In this document: in pieces, positions 1 to 7,490 of the stretch
Numbering within the stretch: position 1 is the stretch's first letter
Layout: each line of letters opens with the position of its first letter
Origin: Agromyces italicus DSM 16388
GTDB lineage: Bacteria; Actinomycetota; Actinomycetes; Actinomycetales; Microbacteriaceae
Reading direction: 5' to 3'
Assembly: GCF_000421545.1 (NCBI RefSeq)
Contig: NZ_ATXF01000010.1
Coordinates: 62,001-126,000, forward strand
Length of the DNA stretch: 64,000 bases
Position numbers and translations under genes: made by a program
The notes under the pieces: generated by a model
What the model was told of the DNA's origin: nothing
Seen by the model: the letters and a program-made list of their open reading frames with translations, nothing else
Databases searched by the model: none

Positions 1-513
1 GAGCGATCGGATGCGACGCTGGAACTTGCGCACGTTCACCGCCCAGTGGGCCCGCGCGACATCGGGGATCGCCACGTGCAACCGCGACCCATCGGGCAGT
101 GAGGCGTCGACGAACGGCGAGCTGAGGTCGACGCGGCGCCCGGTGTGGGCGAGCATTCGTTCGACGAGTTCGCGCACCTCGCGGTCGGAGAGCACGACCG
201 TCGTGAGTTCGGCGACGCCGCCGCGGGCGACGAAGACGCGCGTGGGCCCGTTGATCCAGATCTCCTCGATCTCGTCGTCGTCGAAGAACGGCTGCAGCGG
301 CCCGTACCCGGTGAGCGAGGCGACGACCTCGCGCGCGGTGCCGTGCTCATCGCCGAGGCCGGCGTGGGCACCGCCGAGCGCGCGCTCGCTGTAGCGGCGC
401 ACCTCGTCGCGGGCGTAGCGGGCGGCGAGCTCGTCGTCGCCGGCGAGGTCGACACCGTCGCGCAGCACGCGCGTGCGCACGCGCTCGGCGATGGTGCGGA
501 CGGCGTCGGACAT
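1..513 (-). CDS. CpaF/TadA-family pilus assembly / type II secretion ATPase (5' part only)
   Basis: Partial gene: 171 codons are visible before the left window edge, so the Walker motifs are not seen. The visible part is the N-terminal domain of CpaF/TadA, the hexameric cytoplasmic ATPase that powers Flp-type pilus assembly or related secretion. Recognisable stretches are GPLQPFFDDDEIEEIWING (about residues 69-87), FVARGGVAEL, and RVDLSSPFVDASLPDGSRLH followed by VAIPDVAR, which are hallmarks of the family. The start is taken at 513. ATG codons at 525 and 522 are in frame just upstream and could be used instead; no clear Shine-Dalgarno decides. A TAACTT hexamer on this strand (556-551) may be its -10 box and lies inside a DnaA-box-like sequence. 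It is transcribed divergently from the PadR gene. Confidence 0.85.
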   Translation of the reverse strand, partial: MSDAVRTIAERVRTRVLRDGVDLAGDDELAARYARDEVRRYSERALGGAHAGLGDEHGTAREVVASLTGYGPLQPFFDDDEIEEIWINGPTRVFVARGGVAELTTVVLSDREVRELVERMLAHTGRRVDLSSPFVDASLPDGSRLHVAIPDVARAHWAVNVRKFQRRIRSL

Positions 514-553
514 GGGAACCATCATGCGGTGGGGCGGATGCTTCGCCCCGAAG

Positions 554-562
554 TTATCCACA
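554..562 (+). promoter_or_regulatory. Consensus DnaA-box nonamer
   Basis: TTATCCACA is a perfect match to the strong DnaA box consensus. It is a single copy between two divergent genes and overlaps the presumed -10 (TAACTT) of the CpaF/TadA gene on the other strand. A single box does not make an origin. It could be chance or a DnaA-responsive promoter. Confidence 0.35.
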
Positions 563-585
563 ACGAGGCATCCCGCACTTCCTTG

Positions 586-621
586 TTCACATGGGGTACT
601 TTATCTGTTATAGTACTTTAC
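586..621 (+). promoter_or_regulatory. padR promoter and overlapping palindromic operator
   Basis: TTCACA (586-591) and TATAGT (609-614) are separated by 17 bases and form a good sigma-70-type promoter. Seven bases separate the -10 from the ATG at 622, so the transcript is predicted to be leaderless. An imperfect palindrome, GTACTTTA (596-603) and TATAGTAC (609-616), covers the spacer and -10, and GTACTTTA is repeated directly at 613-620. The layout suggests an autorepressor operator for the PadR protein. Confidence 0.65.
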
Positions 622-1011
622 ATGATCCAGGATTCAGCGGCATCCGGCGACGCCTTCGCGGCCGACCTGCTGCGCGGGCACACCGACACGATCGTGCTGG
701 GCGTGCTGCGCGCGCACGACAGCTACGGCTTCGAGATCTACAAGCACATCCGCGATGCGACGGGCGGCGGGTACGAGATCAAAGAGGCGACCCTCTACGC
801 CGGCTACCGACGGCTCGTGCGCGACGGCCTCGCCGAGGCGTACTGGGGCGATGAGTCGCAGGGCGGCCGTCGCAAGTACTACCGCATCACCGACGCGGGC
901 CGCGCCGCCTTCCGCCAGAACGTGGCGAGCTGGGTGGCCACCCGAACCATCATCGACTCCCTGCTCGGCACCCAGGCGGCGCCGGCGAACACGAAAGGCT
1001 CCCTGCGATGA
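622..1011 (+). CDS. PadR-family transcriptional regulator
   Basis: 129 residues, the size of short PadR regulators that pair a winged-helix domain with a C-terminal dimerisation helix. Seen: DTIVLGVLRAHDSYGFEIYK, KEATLYAGYRRLVRDGL and GRRKYYRITDAGRA, the typical recognition helix, wing and post-wing of PadR. The start at 622 is chosen because a TATAGT -10 box ends seven bases before it, and the longer open frame upstream has no ribosome binding site. PadR proteins usually repress themselves and a neighbouring transporter or permease in response to small molecules. The next gene is a membrane protein of the type usually found next to PadR genes. Confidence 0.9.
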   Translation: MIQDSAASGDAFAADLLRGHTDTIVLGVLRAHDSYGFEIYKHIRDATGGGYEIKEATLYAGYRRLVRDGLAEAYWGDESQGGRRKYYRITDAGRAAFRQNVASWVATRTIIDSLLGTQAAPANTKGSLR

Positions 1012-1042
1012 CGAACGAACGCAGCCCCCGCACTCGACCGAG

Positions 1043-1993
1043 GTGCACCGCCTCCTCGATGAGGCCTTCGCGGGCATCGATCCCACCCCCGAGGCACAAG
1101 ACCTGAAAGAAGAGATCCGCGACAAGCTGCTCTCGCGGGTCGCCGAGCTCGAGGTCGCCGGCGCCTCCCCCGCCGAGGCGGCCCGCCGCGCGATCGGCGA
1201 GCTCGGCGACGTGCGCGAGCTCGCCGCAACGGCCTCGGGCGAGAGCGAAGGCGAAGCTGACGCAGCGGATGCCACGCCGCCGGCCTCGTCTCCGCGCGGC
1301 GCCCGCCCCGCGGCATCCGCCGCCGAACTCGCCGAACGTCACCGGGTGCGCCCGAAGCCCGCCTTCGTGGTGCGCACCGTGCTGCTCGCCATCGTCGCGG
1401 CGGCCGCCCTCGTGACGCTCGTGCTCGGGCTCACGCCGCTGCTGTCGCTCGCCACGAGCCTGCTCATCGTCATCGCCGCGGTGCTCGGGCTCGCGATCGG
1501 CGTGATCACGGGCGACGCGCTTCGGCAGGAGACGACGACGAACTACCCGCTGCCGACCGGGAGGGCGCTGCTCTTCGGCACCGCCACGGGCCTGCTCGTC
1601 GCCGGGCTCGGTTTCGCGGCCGTCGTCGCAGTGCGGCTCGACCTCGTGTGGCTCGTGCTCGCCGCAGTGCTCGTGATCGTCGCGATCGCCGTGCTCAGCG
1701 CGCTCGGCGCCACCCAGACCAACCGGCACAAGCCCTGGATGGTCGCCATGCAGCGCGACGCCGCCCGAGCGGGCAACCGCTTCGAGGAGGACCCGGCCGC
1801 CGCCGCCCGCTTCGGCATCTACTCGGCCGTGATCTGGCTCTCCGCCTTCGCGCTCGTGCCGGTGCTCGGCTTCACGGTGGGTTGGTGGTGGGCGCCGTTG
1901 CCGATCGTCGGCGCGTTCATCGTCATGATGCTCGTGCTCGCGCGCATGCTCTTCGGGCACGACACGTCGCGCTCCGCGCGCTCCTCGCGCTGA
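1043..1993 (+). CDS. Membrane protein with N-terminal permease-prefix domain (possible frameshift at its start)
   Basis: 316 residues from the GTG at 1043. The N-terminus (HRLLDEAFAGIDPTPEAQDL, then KEEIRDKLLSRVAEL) is the soluble permease-prefix domain that commonly sits next to PadR regulators. About six hydrophobic segments follow, in pairs at roughly residues 110-155, 170-215 and 255-305. Function unknown; probably a small-molecule-responsive membrane protein or exporter fragment controlled by PadR. Oddity: an ATG at 1008 overlaps the PadR stop as ATGA, which would give perfect operon coupling, but it is in another frame. One extra C in the C5 run at 1025-1029 would join MTNERSPP to this frame. 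Either translation begins at GTG 1043 or there is an indel. Confidence 0.75.
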   Translation: MHRLLDEAFAGIDPTPEAQDLKEEIRDKLLSRVAELEVAGASPAEAARRAIGELGDVRELAATASGESEGEADAADATPPASSPRGARPAASAAELAERHRVRPKPAFVVRTVLLAIVAAAALVTLVLGLTPLLSLATSLLIVIAAVLGLAIGVITGDALRQETTTNYPLPTGRALLFGTATGLLVAGLGFAAVVAVRLDLVWLVLAAVLVIVAIAVLSALGATQTNRHKPWMVAMQRDAARAGNRFEEDPAAAARFGIYSAVIWLSAFALVPVLGFTVGWWWAPLPIVGAFIVMMLVLARMLFGHDTSRSARSSR

Positions 1994-2014
1994 GTCGCCG
2001 CGACACGCGCCCAG

Positions 2015-2043
2015 CGCCCCTCCGCCACCACCGCGGAGGGGCG
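2015..2043 (+). terminator. Hairpin after the PadR/permease-prefix operon
   Basis: A perfect 11-bp inverted repeat, CGCCCCTCCGC with GCGGAGGGGCG, encloses a 7-base loop 21 bases after the stop codon. There is no U-tract, as is common in high-GC Actinobacteria. Confidence 0.7.
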
Positions 2044-2095
2044 TCGCCGCAATTGCTAGGCTCGGCTCACCCGATCCACCCGCCCCCGGAGACCG

Positions 2096-3487
2096 ATGAC
2101 CGCAGAGCCGCGATCGACCCCCTCGACGCCGGAGCCCGCCTCCGCGCCCACCGTGCCGCCCCCCACACCGGCGCCCGTCGCTGACGCGAGCACCTCCCGC
2201 ACCGGCGAGCAGGGTGCGGCCCGCGCCGCCGCCCTCGCCTCGCGCGACTTCGTGGTCGACCTCGCGAGGGTCGCGTGCATCCTGCTCGTCGTCGTCATCC
2301 ACCTGCTCATGATCGGCGTCGGCTACGCGCCCGACGGATCGCTCGTCGTCTCGCGTCCGCTCGAGGCGCAGCCGTGGTTCGCCCCGGCGACCTGGTTCGG
2401 GCAGATCATGCCCCTCTTCTTCGCCGTCGGCGGCTTCACCGCCCTCGCCGCATGGCGCAGCCTCCGCCGCCGCGGCGGCGACGCGACCGCGTTCGTGCGC
2501 GGACGGGTGCTGCGCCTGGCGGGGCCGGCGCTGCCGCTCTTCGTGTTCTTCTCGGTCGTGCTCGGCGCGGCGACGCTCATCGGCGTCGACCCGACCCTCC
2601 TCGACACGATCGCGACCGGTACGGGTTCGCCGCTCTGGTTCCTCGCGGCGTTCCTCATCGCGCAGTGCGCGGTGCCGTGGCTGTCGCAGCTGCACGAGCG
2701 GGCTCCGCGCGCGACGCTCGTGGTGCTCGCCGCCGGGGCCGTCGCGATCGACGCGCTGCGCATCACGACGGGGGTCGTCGAGATCGGTCTCGCGAACCTC
2801 TTCTTCGTCTGGCTCTTCGTGCAGCAGCTCGGCTTCTGGTACTCCGACGGCTGGTTCCGTCGGCGTCGCGTCGTGACCCTCGTCGGCATCGCCGCGGCCG
2901 CGTACCTCGTCATCTGGCCGCTCGTCGCGGCCGGGTGGTACTCCCCCGACATGCTCGTGAATCTCAACCCGCCGACGATGCCGCTCGCGCTCCTCGGCAT
3001 CGCGCAGCTCAGCCTGATGAGCGCACTGCACCGCCCGCTCAGCGCGCTCATGCGCCGCCGACCGGCGCAGGCGGTCGTGTACCTCGTCGGCAGCCGGGCC
3101 ATGACCGTCTACCTCTGGCACCTGCCGGTGATCATCATCGTCGAAGGGCTCTCGCTCCTCATCCCGGGTGCGGCGCCCGAGCCCGGCAGCGCCGGGTGGT
3201 GGGCCAGCCGCCCGCTCGCGCTCATCGTCGTGCTCGGCATCGTGTTCGCGATCGCGCCGCTGCTCGTGCGCTTCGAGCGGCTGTCGACCGCGATCCCCGA
3301 GGGGTTCCGCGCGCCGTCGCCGACTGCCACGGCGGCCGCGGCCGTGCTCGCGATCGTTCCGCCGTTTCTCGTGATGCAGTGGTTCCTCGACCTGCCGATC
3401 GCACTCGTCGGCACCGCGCTGCTCGTCGCGGTGCTGCTGCTGCTCCGACCACGACTCGGGGCGCTGCGCGGAGGCCTGCACGCATAG
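2096..3487 (+). CDS. Acyltransferase 3 family membrane protein
   Basis: 463 residues. A Pro/Thr-rich N-terminal tail (about 1-50) precedes DFVVDLARVACILLVVVIHL, the signature first helix of acyltransferase-3/OafA proteins, which transfer acyl groups to cell-surface carbohydrates. About ten further membrane helices are visible. Other family cues are MPLFFAVGGFTALAAWRSLR, with an Arg-rich cytoplasmic loop (RGRVLRL), and YLWHLPVIIIVEG near the C-terminus. The start has an upstream GGAG (2087-2090). A TAGGCT -10-like box (2057-2062) lies well upstream, so this gene appears to have a normal leader. The acceptor is unknown; surface polysaccharide or lipid is likely. Confidence 0.85.
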   Translation: MTAEPRSTPSTPEPASAPTVPPPTPAPVADASTSRTGEQGAARAAALASRDFVVDLARVACILLVVVIHLLMIGVGYAPDGSLVVSRPLEAQPWFAPATWFGQIMPLFFAVGGFTALAAWRSLRRRGGDATAFVRGRVLRLAGPALPLFVFFSVVLGAATLIGVDPTLLDTIATGTGSPLWFLAAFLIAQCAVPWLSQLHERAPRATLVVLAAGAVAIDALRITTGVVEIGLANLFFVWLFVQQLGFWYSDGWFRRRRVVTLVGIAAAAYLVIWPLVAAGWYSPDMLVNLNPPTMPLALLGIAQLSLMSALHRPLSALMRRRPAQAVVYLVGSRAMTVYLWHLPVIIIVEGLSLLIPGAAPEPGSAGWWASRPLALIVVLGIVFAIAPLLVRFERLSTAIPEGFRAPSPTATAAAAVLAIVPPFLVMQWFLDLPIALVGTALLVAVLLLLRPRLGALRGGLHA

Positions 3488-3502
3488 ACTGTTCGGGCAC
3501 TC

Positions 3503-3584
3503 GCGGGAGTGGTGAAATCGGCAGACACGCAGGATTTAGGTTCCTGTGCCTTCGGGCGTGAGGGTTCAAGTCCCTCCTTCCGCA
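3503..3584 (+). tRNA. tRNA-Leu (anticodon UAG)
   Basis: A complete cloverleaf: acceptor GCGGGAG pairs with CTTCCGC, and the anticodon stem CAGGA/TCCTG holds loop TTTAGGT (anticodon TAG). A long variable arm (GTGCCTTCGGGCGT) marks a class II tRNA, and the T-loop is GGTTCAAGTCC. 82 nt with discriminator A; the CCA end is not encoded. It starts 15 bases after the acyltransferase stop. Confidence 0.95.
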
Positions 3585-3641
3585 CTCAGTTCTGCGCGGC
3601 TACTCCCCCGGAACCACCGAGCCGTGGCCGGCGCCGGTCGC

Positions 3642-4508
3642 TCACTCGACGCGCGGCGGCCCCGCCGCCACCCGCTCGCGCGAGTACTGCTCGATGCGAT
3701 CGGCCGACACCGACCAGTCGGTGTCGAGCCACCACGTCGCGCCCGCCTCGGCCCAGGGGCGCACCACGGCTGCGTCGGCGACCGGGTCGAACCCCGCGGT
3801 CGTGCCCTCCTGCACCCAGTCGAACGGTTCGTCGGCGAGGCCCAGGCGCTCGCGCTCGGCGCCAAGCCACGCGAACGCCTCGGCACCGATCTCGGGGGTG
3901 AACAGCGCGGCCTGCACGTCGGGAAGCACGTGGTCGCCGGGCGGCGCGTAGTTCGGCAGCCAGCCGTCGAGCCGAGCAACGCGGCGCATCGACTTCGGCC
4001 GCGGCCAGAGCCCGACCGCCCAGATCGGAATGCGCGGCTGCACGGGCGGTGGCGGCAGCATCGTGTCGGTGCGGCGCACCGTGTAGTGCGGGCCCTCGTG
4101 CTCGAACGGCTCGCCGCGCCAGAGCTTCGGCAGCAGCTCGAGCGATTCGTCGAGCAGTTCGGCGCGCACGCGGCGGCCGGGGTCGTGCTCGAAGATCCAG
4201 AAGCGGTCTTCGGCGTCTTCGGGCACGCCGAGGCCGACCGAGAGCGTGACCCGCCCGCCCGACAGCCGGTCGACGGTCATCGTCTGGCCGGCGAGCTCCC
4301 ACGGGCGGCGACGCGGCACCGGGGTGAGCATCGTGCCGAGACGGATCTGCGACGTGCGCATGGCCGCCGCGGCGAGCACCGACCACGGGTCGGTCGCCCA
4401 GATGCCCTCCCAGACGAAGAAGCCGTGCCAGCCCTGCTCCTCGGCGAGTTCGGCGAGCTCGACCGCGACCTCAGGGTCGCTGCCCGGGTAGATGAATCCG
4501 TAGCGCAT
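3642..4508 (-). CDS. LLM-class (luciferase-like) flavin-dependent oxidoreductase
   Basis: 288 residues with the bacterial luciferase-like TIM-barrel pattern: RYGFIYPGSDPEVAVELAEL at the N-terminus, GWHGFFVWEGIW, RLGTMLTPVPRRRPWELA, and GGRVTLSVGLG. Such enzymes use reduced FMN or F420 to oxidise small substrates; the substrate here cannot be told. The ATG at 4508 is preferred over a TTG at 4538 because a TAACCT box (4521-4516) ends exactly seven bases before it, which predicts a leaderless mRNA. The protein would then begin MRYGFIYPG, as relatives do. It is divergent from the heme oxygenase gene, and its promoter lies next to the iron box. Confidence 0.85.
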   Translation of the reverse strand: MRYGFIYPGSDPEVAVELAELAEEQGWHGFFVWEGIWATDPWSVLAAAAMRTSQIRLGTMLTPVPRRRPWELAGQTMTVDRLSGGRVTLSVGLGVPEDAEDRFWIFEHDPGRRVRAELLDESLELLPKLWRGEPFEHEGPHYTVRRTDTMLPPPPVQPRIPIWAVGLWPRPKSMRRVARLDGWLPNYAPPGDHVLPDVQAALFTPEIGAEAFAWLGAERERLGLADEPFDWVQEGTTAGFDPVADAAVVRPWAEAGATWWLDTDWSVSADRIEQYSRERVAAGPPRVE

Positions 4509-4566
4509 GCGGGCGAGGTTACGCCGGACGTCCGACAAGAGTGCTGAAATCCCGAGCCGCGCACGG

Positions 4567-4585
4567 TAAGGTAAGCCTTACCTGC
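4567..4585 (+). promoter_or_regulatory. IdeR/DtxR-type iron box
   Basis: TAAGGTAAGCCTTACCTGC matches the DtxR/IdeR consensus TTAGGTTAGCCTAACCTAA at 14 of 19 positions and contains the near-perfect palindrome AGGTAAGCCTTACCT. It lies 26 bases upstream of the heme oxygenase start, so iron-loaded IdeR/DtxR should repress that gene. Confidence 0.8.
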
Positions 4586-4611
4586 TGAACTCCTCCACCC
4601 GAAGGGCCGAA

Positions 4612-5298
4612 ATGTCGAGCGTCTCCACCACCGCCGTCCCGAGTTCCGCCGTCGTCCGGACCGAGGCGCCCGAGTCGGCCGAACCGCTCGACGTCGCCGC
4701 TCTCGTGCGGGCCGCCTCGGCCGACGATCACCGCGCCACCGAGTCGCGCGGCTTCATCACCGAACTCATGGGCGGCGAGCTGACGCTCGACGACTACACG
4801 CGCTACCTCGCGCAGTTCGCCTGGGTCTACGAGGCGCTCGAAGCCCGTGGCATCCGCCACGGCGACCCCGCCGTCTTCGATCCCGCGCTCGCCCGCATGG
4901 CGGCTGTCGAGTCCGACCTCGCGGCGCTCGGCGCCGCCGATTGGCGCGAGACCCACCCGGCACTGCCCGCCACCGCCGAGTACGCCGCGCACCTCCGCGC
5001 CGTCGCCGACGACGACGTGCGCTACCTCGCGCACCACTACACGCGCTACCTCGGCGACCTCTCGGGCGGCCAGGCGATCGCCCGCCTCGTGGCCCGCCAC
5101 TACGGCGCGACGCCCGAGCAGCTCGCCTTCTACCGCTTCGACCTCGCCGCCGACGAGGGCGTCGTGCGCTACAAGCGCGGCTACCGCGAGGCGATGAACG
5201 CCCTCGCGCTCGAGCCCGCACAGGTCGACGCGCTCATCGACGAGGTGCGCAACTCGTTCCGCCTGAACGGCGCGATCTTCGACGCGCTCGCCGCCTGA
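4612..5298 (+). CDS. hmuO: Biliverdin-producing heme oxygenase
   Basis: 228 residues, close to the usual 210-240 of bacterial heme oxygenases. The enzyme opens heme with O2 and reductant to biliverdin, CO and Fe2+, so the cell can use heme iron. H40 in ADDHRATES is the expected proximal heme ligand. GDLSGGQ (148-154) is the conserved distal-helix motif whose glycines contact heme. The first about 26 residues are a poorly conserved Ser/Ala/Val-rich extension. The iron box just upstream fits induction under iron starvation. No heme-uptake transporter is adjacent. Confidence 0.95.
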   Translation: MSSVSTTAVPSSAVVRTEAPESAEPLDVAALVRAASADDHRATESRGFITELMGGELTLDDYTRYLAQFAWVYEALEARGIRHGDPAVFDPALARMAAVESDLAALGAADWRETHPALPATAEYAAHLRAVADDDVRYLAHHYTRYLGDLSGGQAIARLVARHYGATPEQLAFYRFDLAADEGVVRYKRGYREAMNALALEPAQVDALIDEVRNSFRLNGAIFDALAA

Positions 5299-5478
5299 GC
5301 TCGCGTCGAGACCCGTCGCGGGCGGCGGCGATCACTCCGCAGAGTGAGGCGAGCGTCATCCTGCAGTCGGATGCCGCGCTCAGCGAGCGCTCGGTAAACT
5401 GCAACGAAACCCCGCCGCCTGCCGACCACGCCGTGCCCTGAGGCATGGTGCCGGGTCCGACGACTGGAGCCACCGCAC

Positions 5479-6243
5479 ATGGTCCACACCGCACTCATCC
5501 CCTGGCTCGACCCCGAGACGATCATCGCCGGGGCCGGTCCATGGGCGCTGCTGGTCGTGTGCGGCATCGTCTTCGCCGAGACGGGCCTGCTCGTCGGCTT
5601 CCTGCTGCCGGGCGACACCCTGCTCGTGATCTCGGGGCTGCTCTCGCACCCGCTGCCCGGATCGCCCGACGGCGTCTTCGGCATCAGCGTGTGGTGGGTG
5701 GCGCTGCTCATCGGCCTCGCCGCATTCCTCGGCGGTGAAGTCGGCTACTACATCGGCCACAAGGCAGGCCCGGCGATCTTCGAACGGAAGGAGTCGGGGC
5801 TGTTCAGCGTCAAGAACGTCGAACGCACGAACGCCTTCTTCGAACGCTTCGGCGGGCTCACGATCATCCTCGCCCGCTTCGTGCCGATCGTGCGCACCTT
5901 CGCGCCGGTCGCGGCGGGCGTCGGGCACATGCCCAAGGGCAAGTACACCCTGTACAACTTCATCGGCGCCGTGCTCTGGGGCTTCGGCCTGACGATGTTC
6001 GGCTACGCGATCGGGTTCATCCCCTTCATCGCCGACCTGGTGAAGGAGTACATCGACCTGATCCTCCTCGCCGCCGTCGGCGGCACGGCGCTCATCACCC
6101 TCTGGCACTACCTCAGCGAGCGCCACAAGGCGAAGAAGGCCGCCGCCGTCGGTGACGACGTCGTCACCGACGAAGACGAGGCCGCCGAGCTCGTGCTCGA
6201 CGCCGACGTCTTCGAGCGCGGCCCCAAGCACGACGAGAACTGA
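5479..6243 (+). CDS. DedA family membrane protein
   Basis: 254 residues with the DedA/VTT pattern: VFAETGLLVGFLLPGDTLLV (about 31-50), GGEVGYYIGHKAG, and ARFVPIVRTFAPVAAGVG (about 132-149), the conserved Arg-containing segment. Four to five membrane segments and an acidic cytoplasmic tail follow. DedA proteins are linked to membrane phospholipid or undecaprenyl-phosphate flipping and to membrane potential maintenance. The 180-base stretch before it contains a TAAACT -10-like hexamer (around 5395) and no gene, so this gene appears to have a long leader. Confidence 0.9.
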   Translation: MVHTALIPWLDPETIIAGAGPWALLVVCGIVFAETGLLVGFLLPGDTLLVISGLLSHPLPGSPDGVFGISVWWVALLIGLAAFLGGEVGYYIGHKAGPAIFERKESGLFSVKNVERTNAFFERFGGLTIILARFVPIVRTFAPVAAGVGHMPKGKYTLYNFIGAVLWGFGLTMFGYAIGFIPFIADLVKEYIDLILLAAVGGTALITLWHYLSERHKAKKAAAVGDDVVTDEDEAAELVLDADVFERGPKHDEN

Positions 6244-6262
6244 CCGTCGAGAGTTCGAGGAT

Positions 6263-6291
6263 GCCCCGGGCCGCCGCGTGCGGCACGGGGC
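6263..6291 (+). terminator. GC-rich hairpin between convergent dedA-type and cation-efflux genes
   Basis: GCCCCG-x-GCCGC pairs with GCGGC-x-CGGGGC around a short loop, followed by TCTTCTC. It lies between two convergent genes and may end transcription from both sides. Confidence 0.65.
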
Positions 6292-6373
6292 TCTTCTCGT
6301 GCTCGAGCCGTGCGCTCGTCGGCGGATCGTGCCGTCGCCCTGACGCGCCATCGCGGTTCGGTGACGCGAGCCG

Positions 6374-7300
6374 TCAACAGTGCGAGCCCTGCTCCTGCTC
6401 GGCGCGACCCCCGGGCTCGAGCTGGATCGTCGAGTGCGCGACGTCGAAGTGTTCGCTGAGGCATTCGCCGAGCTCGTCGAGGAGCACCCCCGTGCGCCCC
6501 GTCTCGAAGACCTCGGGCTCGACCTCGACGTGCGCCGTGAACACCGGCTGTCCCGAGGTGATCTGCCACACGTGCACATCGTGCACGGCGACCACGCCGG
6601 GCGTGCGCTGGATGTGCTCGCGGATCTCCGCGACATCCGTCTCGGCGGGCGCGCCCTCGCTGAGCACCCGCACGACGTCGCGCAGCAGTGACAGCGCGCG
6701 GGGCACGATGAGCACGGCGATGCCGAGCGAGGCGATCGGGTCGGCCGCGCTCCACCCGGTCAGGAGGATGACGATCGCGGCGACGATCACGAGCGCCGAG
6801 CCGATCGTGTCGCCGAGCACCTCGAGGTAGGCGCCGCGCAGGTTGATCGAGTCCTTCGCGCCGCCGCGCAGCACGAGCATCGCGGCGACGTTCGCGGCGA
6901 GCCCCACGACCGCGACGACGAGCATCAGGCCGCCCTGCACCTCGTGCGCCTCGCCCTCTGCACCGGTCACGAGCCGCCCGATCGCACTGATCGTCACGCT
7001 CACTGCGACGACGATCAGGATGACCCCGTTGATGAGCGCCCCGAACACCTCGGCACGACGGAACCCGTATGTCTGGCGGTCGGTCGCCGGCCGCGCCGCG
7101 ACGAACGCCGCGACGAGCGCGACGACGAGCCCGATGAGGTCGCTCGTCATGTGCCCGGCGTCGGCGAGCAGGGCGAGCGAACCGCTCACGAGCCCGCCGA
7201 CGACCTGCACCACGACGAACGCGCCGATGATCGCGATCGCGATCCAGAGTCGGGTGCGGTTCGCGGTCGCCGCGTGGTCGTGGGAGTGATCGTGTGCCAT
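6374..7300 (-). CDS. Cation diffusion facilitator (Zn2+/Co2+/Cd2+ efflux)
   Basis: 308 residues with six membrane helices. The N-terminus is His-rich (HDHSHDH). The first metal-site segment ADAGHMTSD gives D47, H50 and D54. The second (YLEVLGDTIGS) gives E160 and D164; many relatives have His at the first position. A C-terminal cytoplasmic domain (RTPGVVAVHDVHVWQITSG) matches the metal-binding ferredoxin-like domain. Such proteins export divalent metals in exchange for protons. The start at 7300 has GGAGGGG seven bases upstream. A longer in-frame extension upstream lacks any such site. Confidence 0.92.
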   Translation of the reverse strand: MAHDHSHDHAATANRTRLWIAIAIIGAFVVVQVVGGLVSGSLALLADAGHMTSDLIGLVVALVAAFVAARPATDRQTYGFRRAEVFGALINGVILIVVAVSVTISAIGRLVTGAEGEAHEVQGGLMLVVAVVGLAANVAAMLVLRGGAKDSINLRGAYLEVLGDTIGSALVIVAAIVILLTGWSAADPIASLGIAVLIVPRALSLLRDVVRVLSEGAPAETDVAEIREHIQRTPGVVAVHDVHVWQITSGQPVFTAHVEVEPEVFETGRTGVLLDELGECLSEHFDVAHSTIQLEPGGRAEQEQGSHC

Positions 7301-7377
7301 GTCCCCTCCAGCGTAGGTCGGGCGGAGGGACGTTCGGGGCGATTCCGCCCAATCAGGAATGAGTCGCGTTCTCAGCG

Positions 7378-7400
7378 GGCGGGCGGTTCGCACGCCCGCC
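7378..7400 (-). terminator. Hairpin after the murI-rph-rdgB operon
   Basis: The inverted repeat GGCGGGCG/CGCCCGCC with a 7-base loop lies about 90 bases past the rdgB stop, in the 190-base gap before the cation-efflux gene. The same gap holds a direct repeat of GCGATGTC (about 7418-7433). Confidence 0.45.
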
Positions 7401-7490
7401 TGCGCGCCCCAGCGCGCCGCGATGTCGCGATGTCGCGCAAATGGTCGTCACTCTCGAGGTATCGCGGCGATTCGTGCGACATCACTCCCC

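Noticed and set aside
554-562. Replication origin suggested by a perfect DnaA box
   Set aside because: Only one box, no AT-rich unwinding region and no dnaA/dnaN neighbours.
950-3481. Long open frame on the minus strand (843 codons)
   Set aside because: It runs antisense through three clear plus-strand features, has Arg/Glu/Asp low-complexity composition typical of reverse frames in GC-rich DNA, and no start signal.
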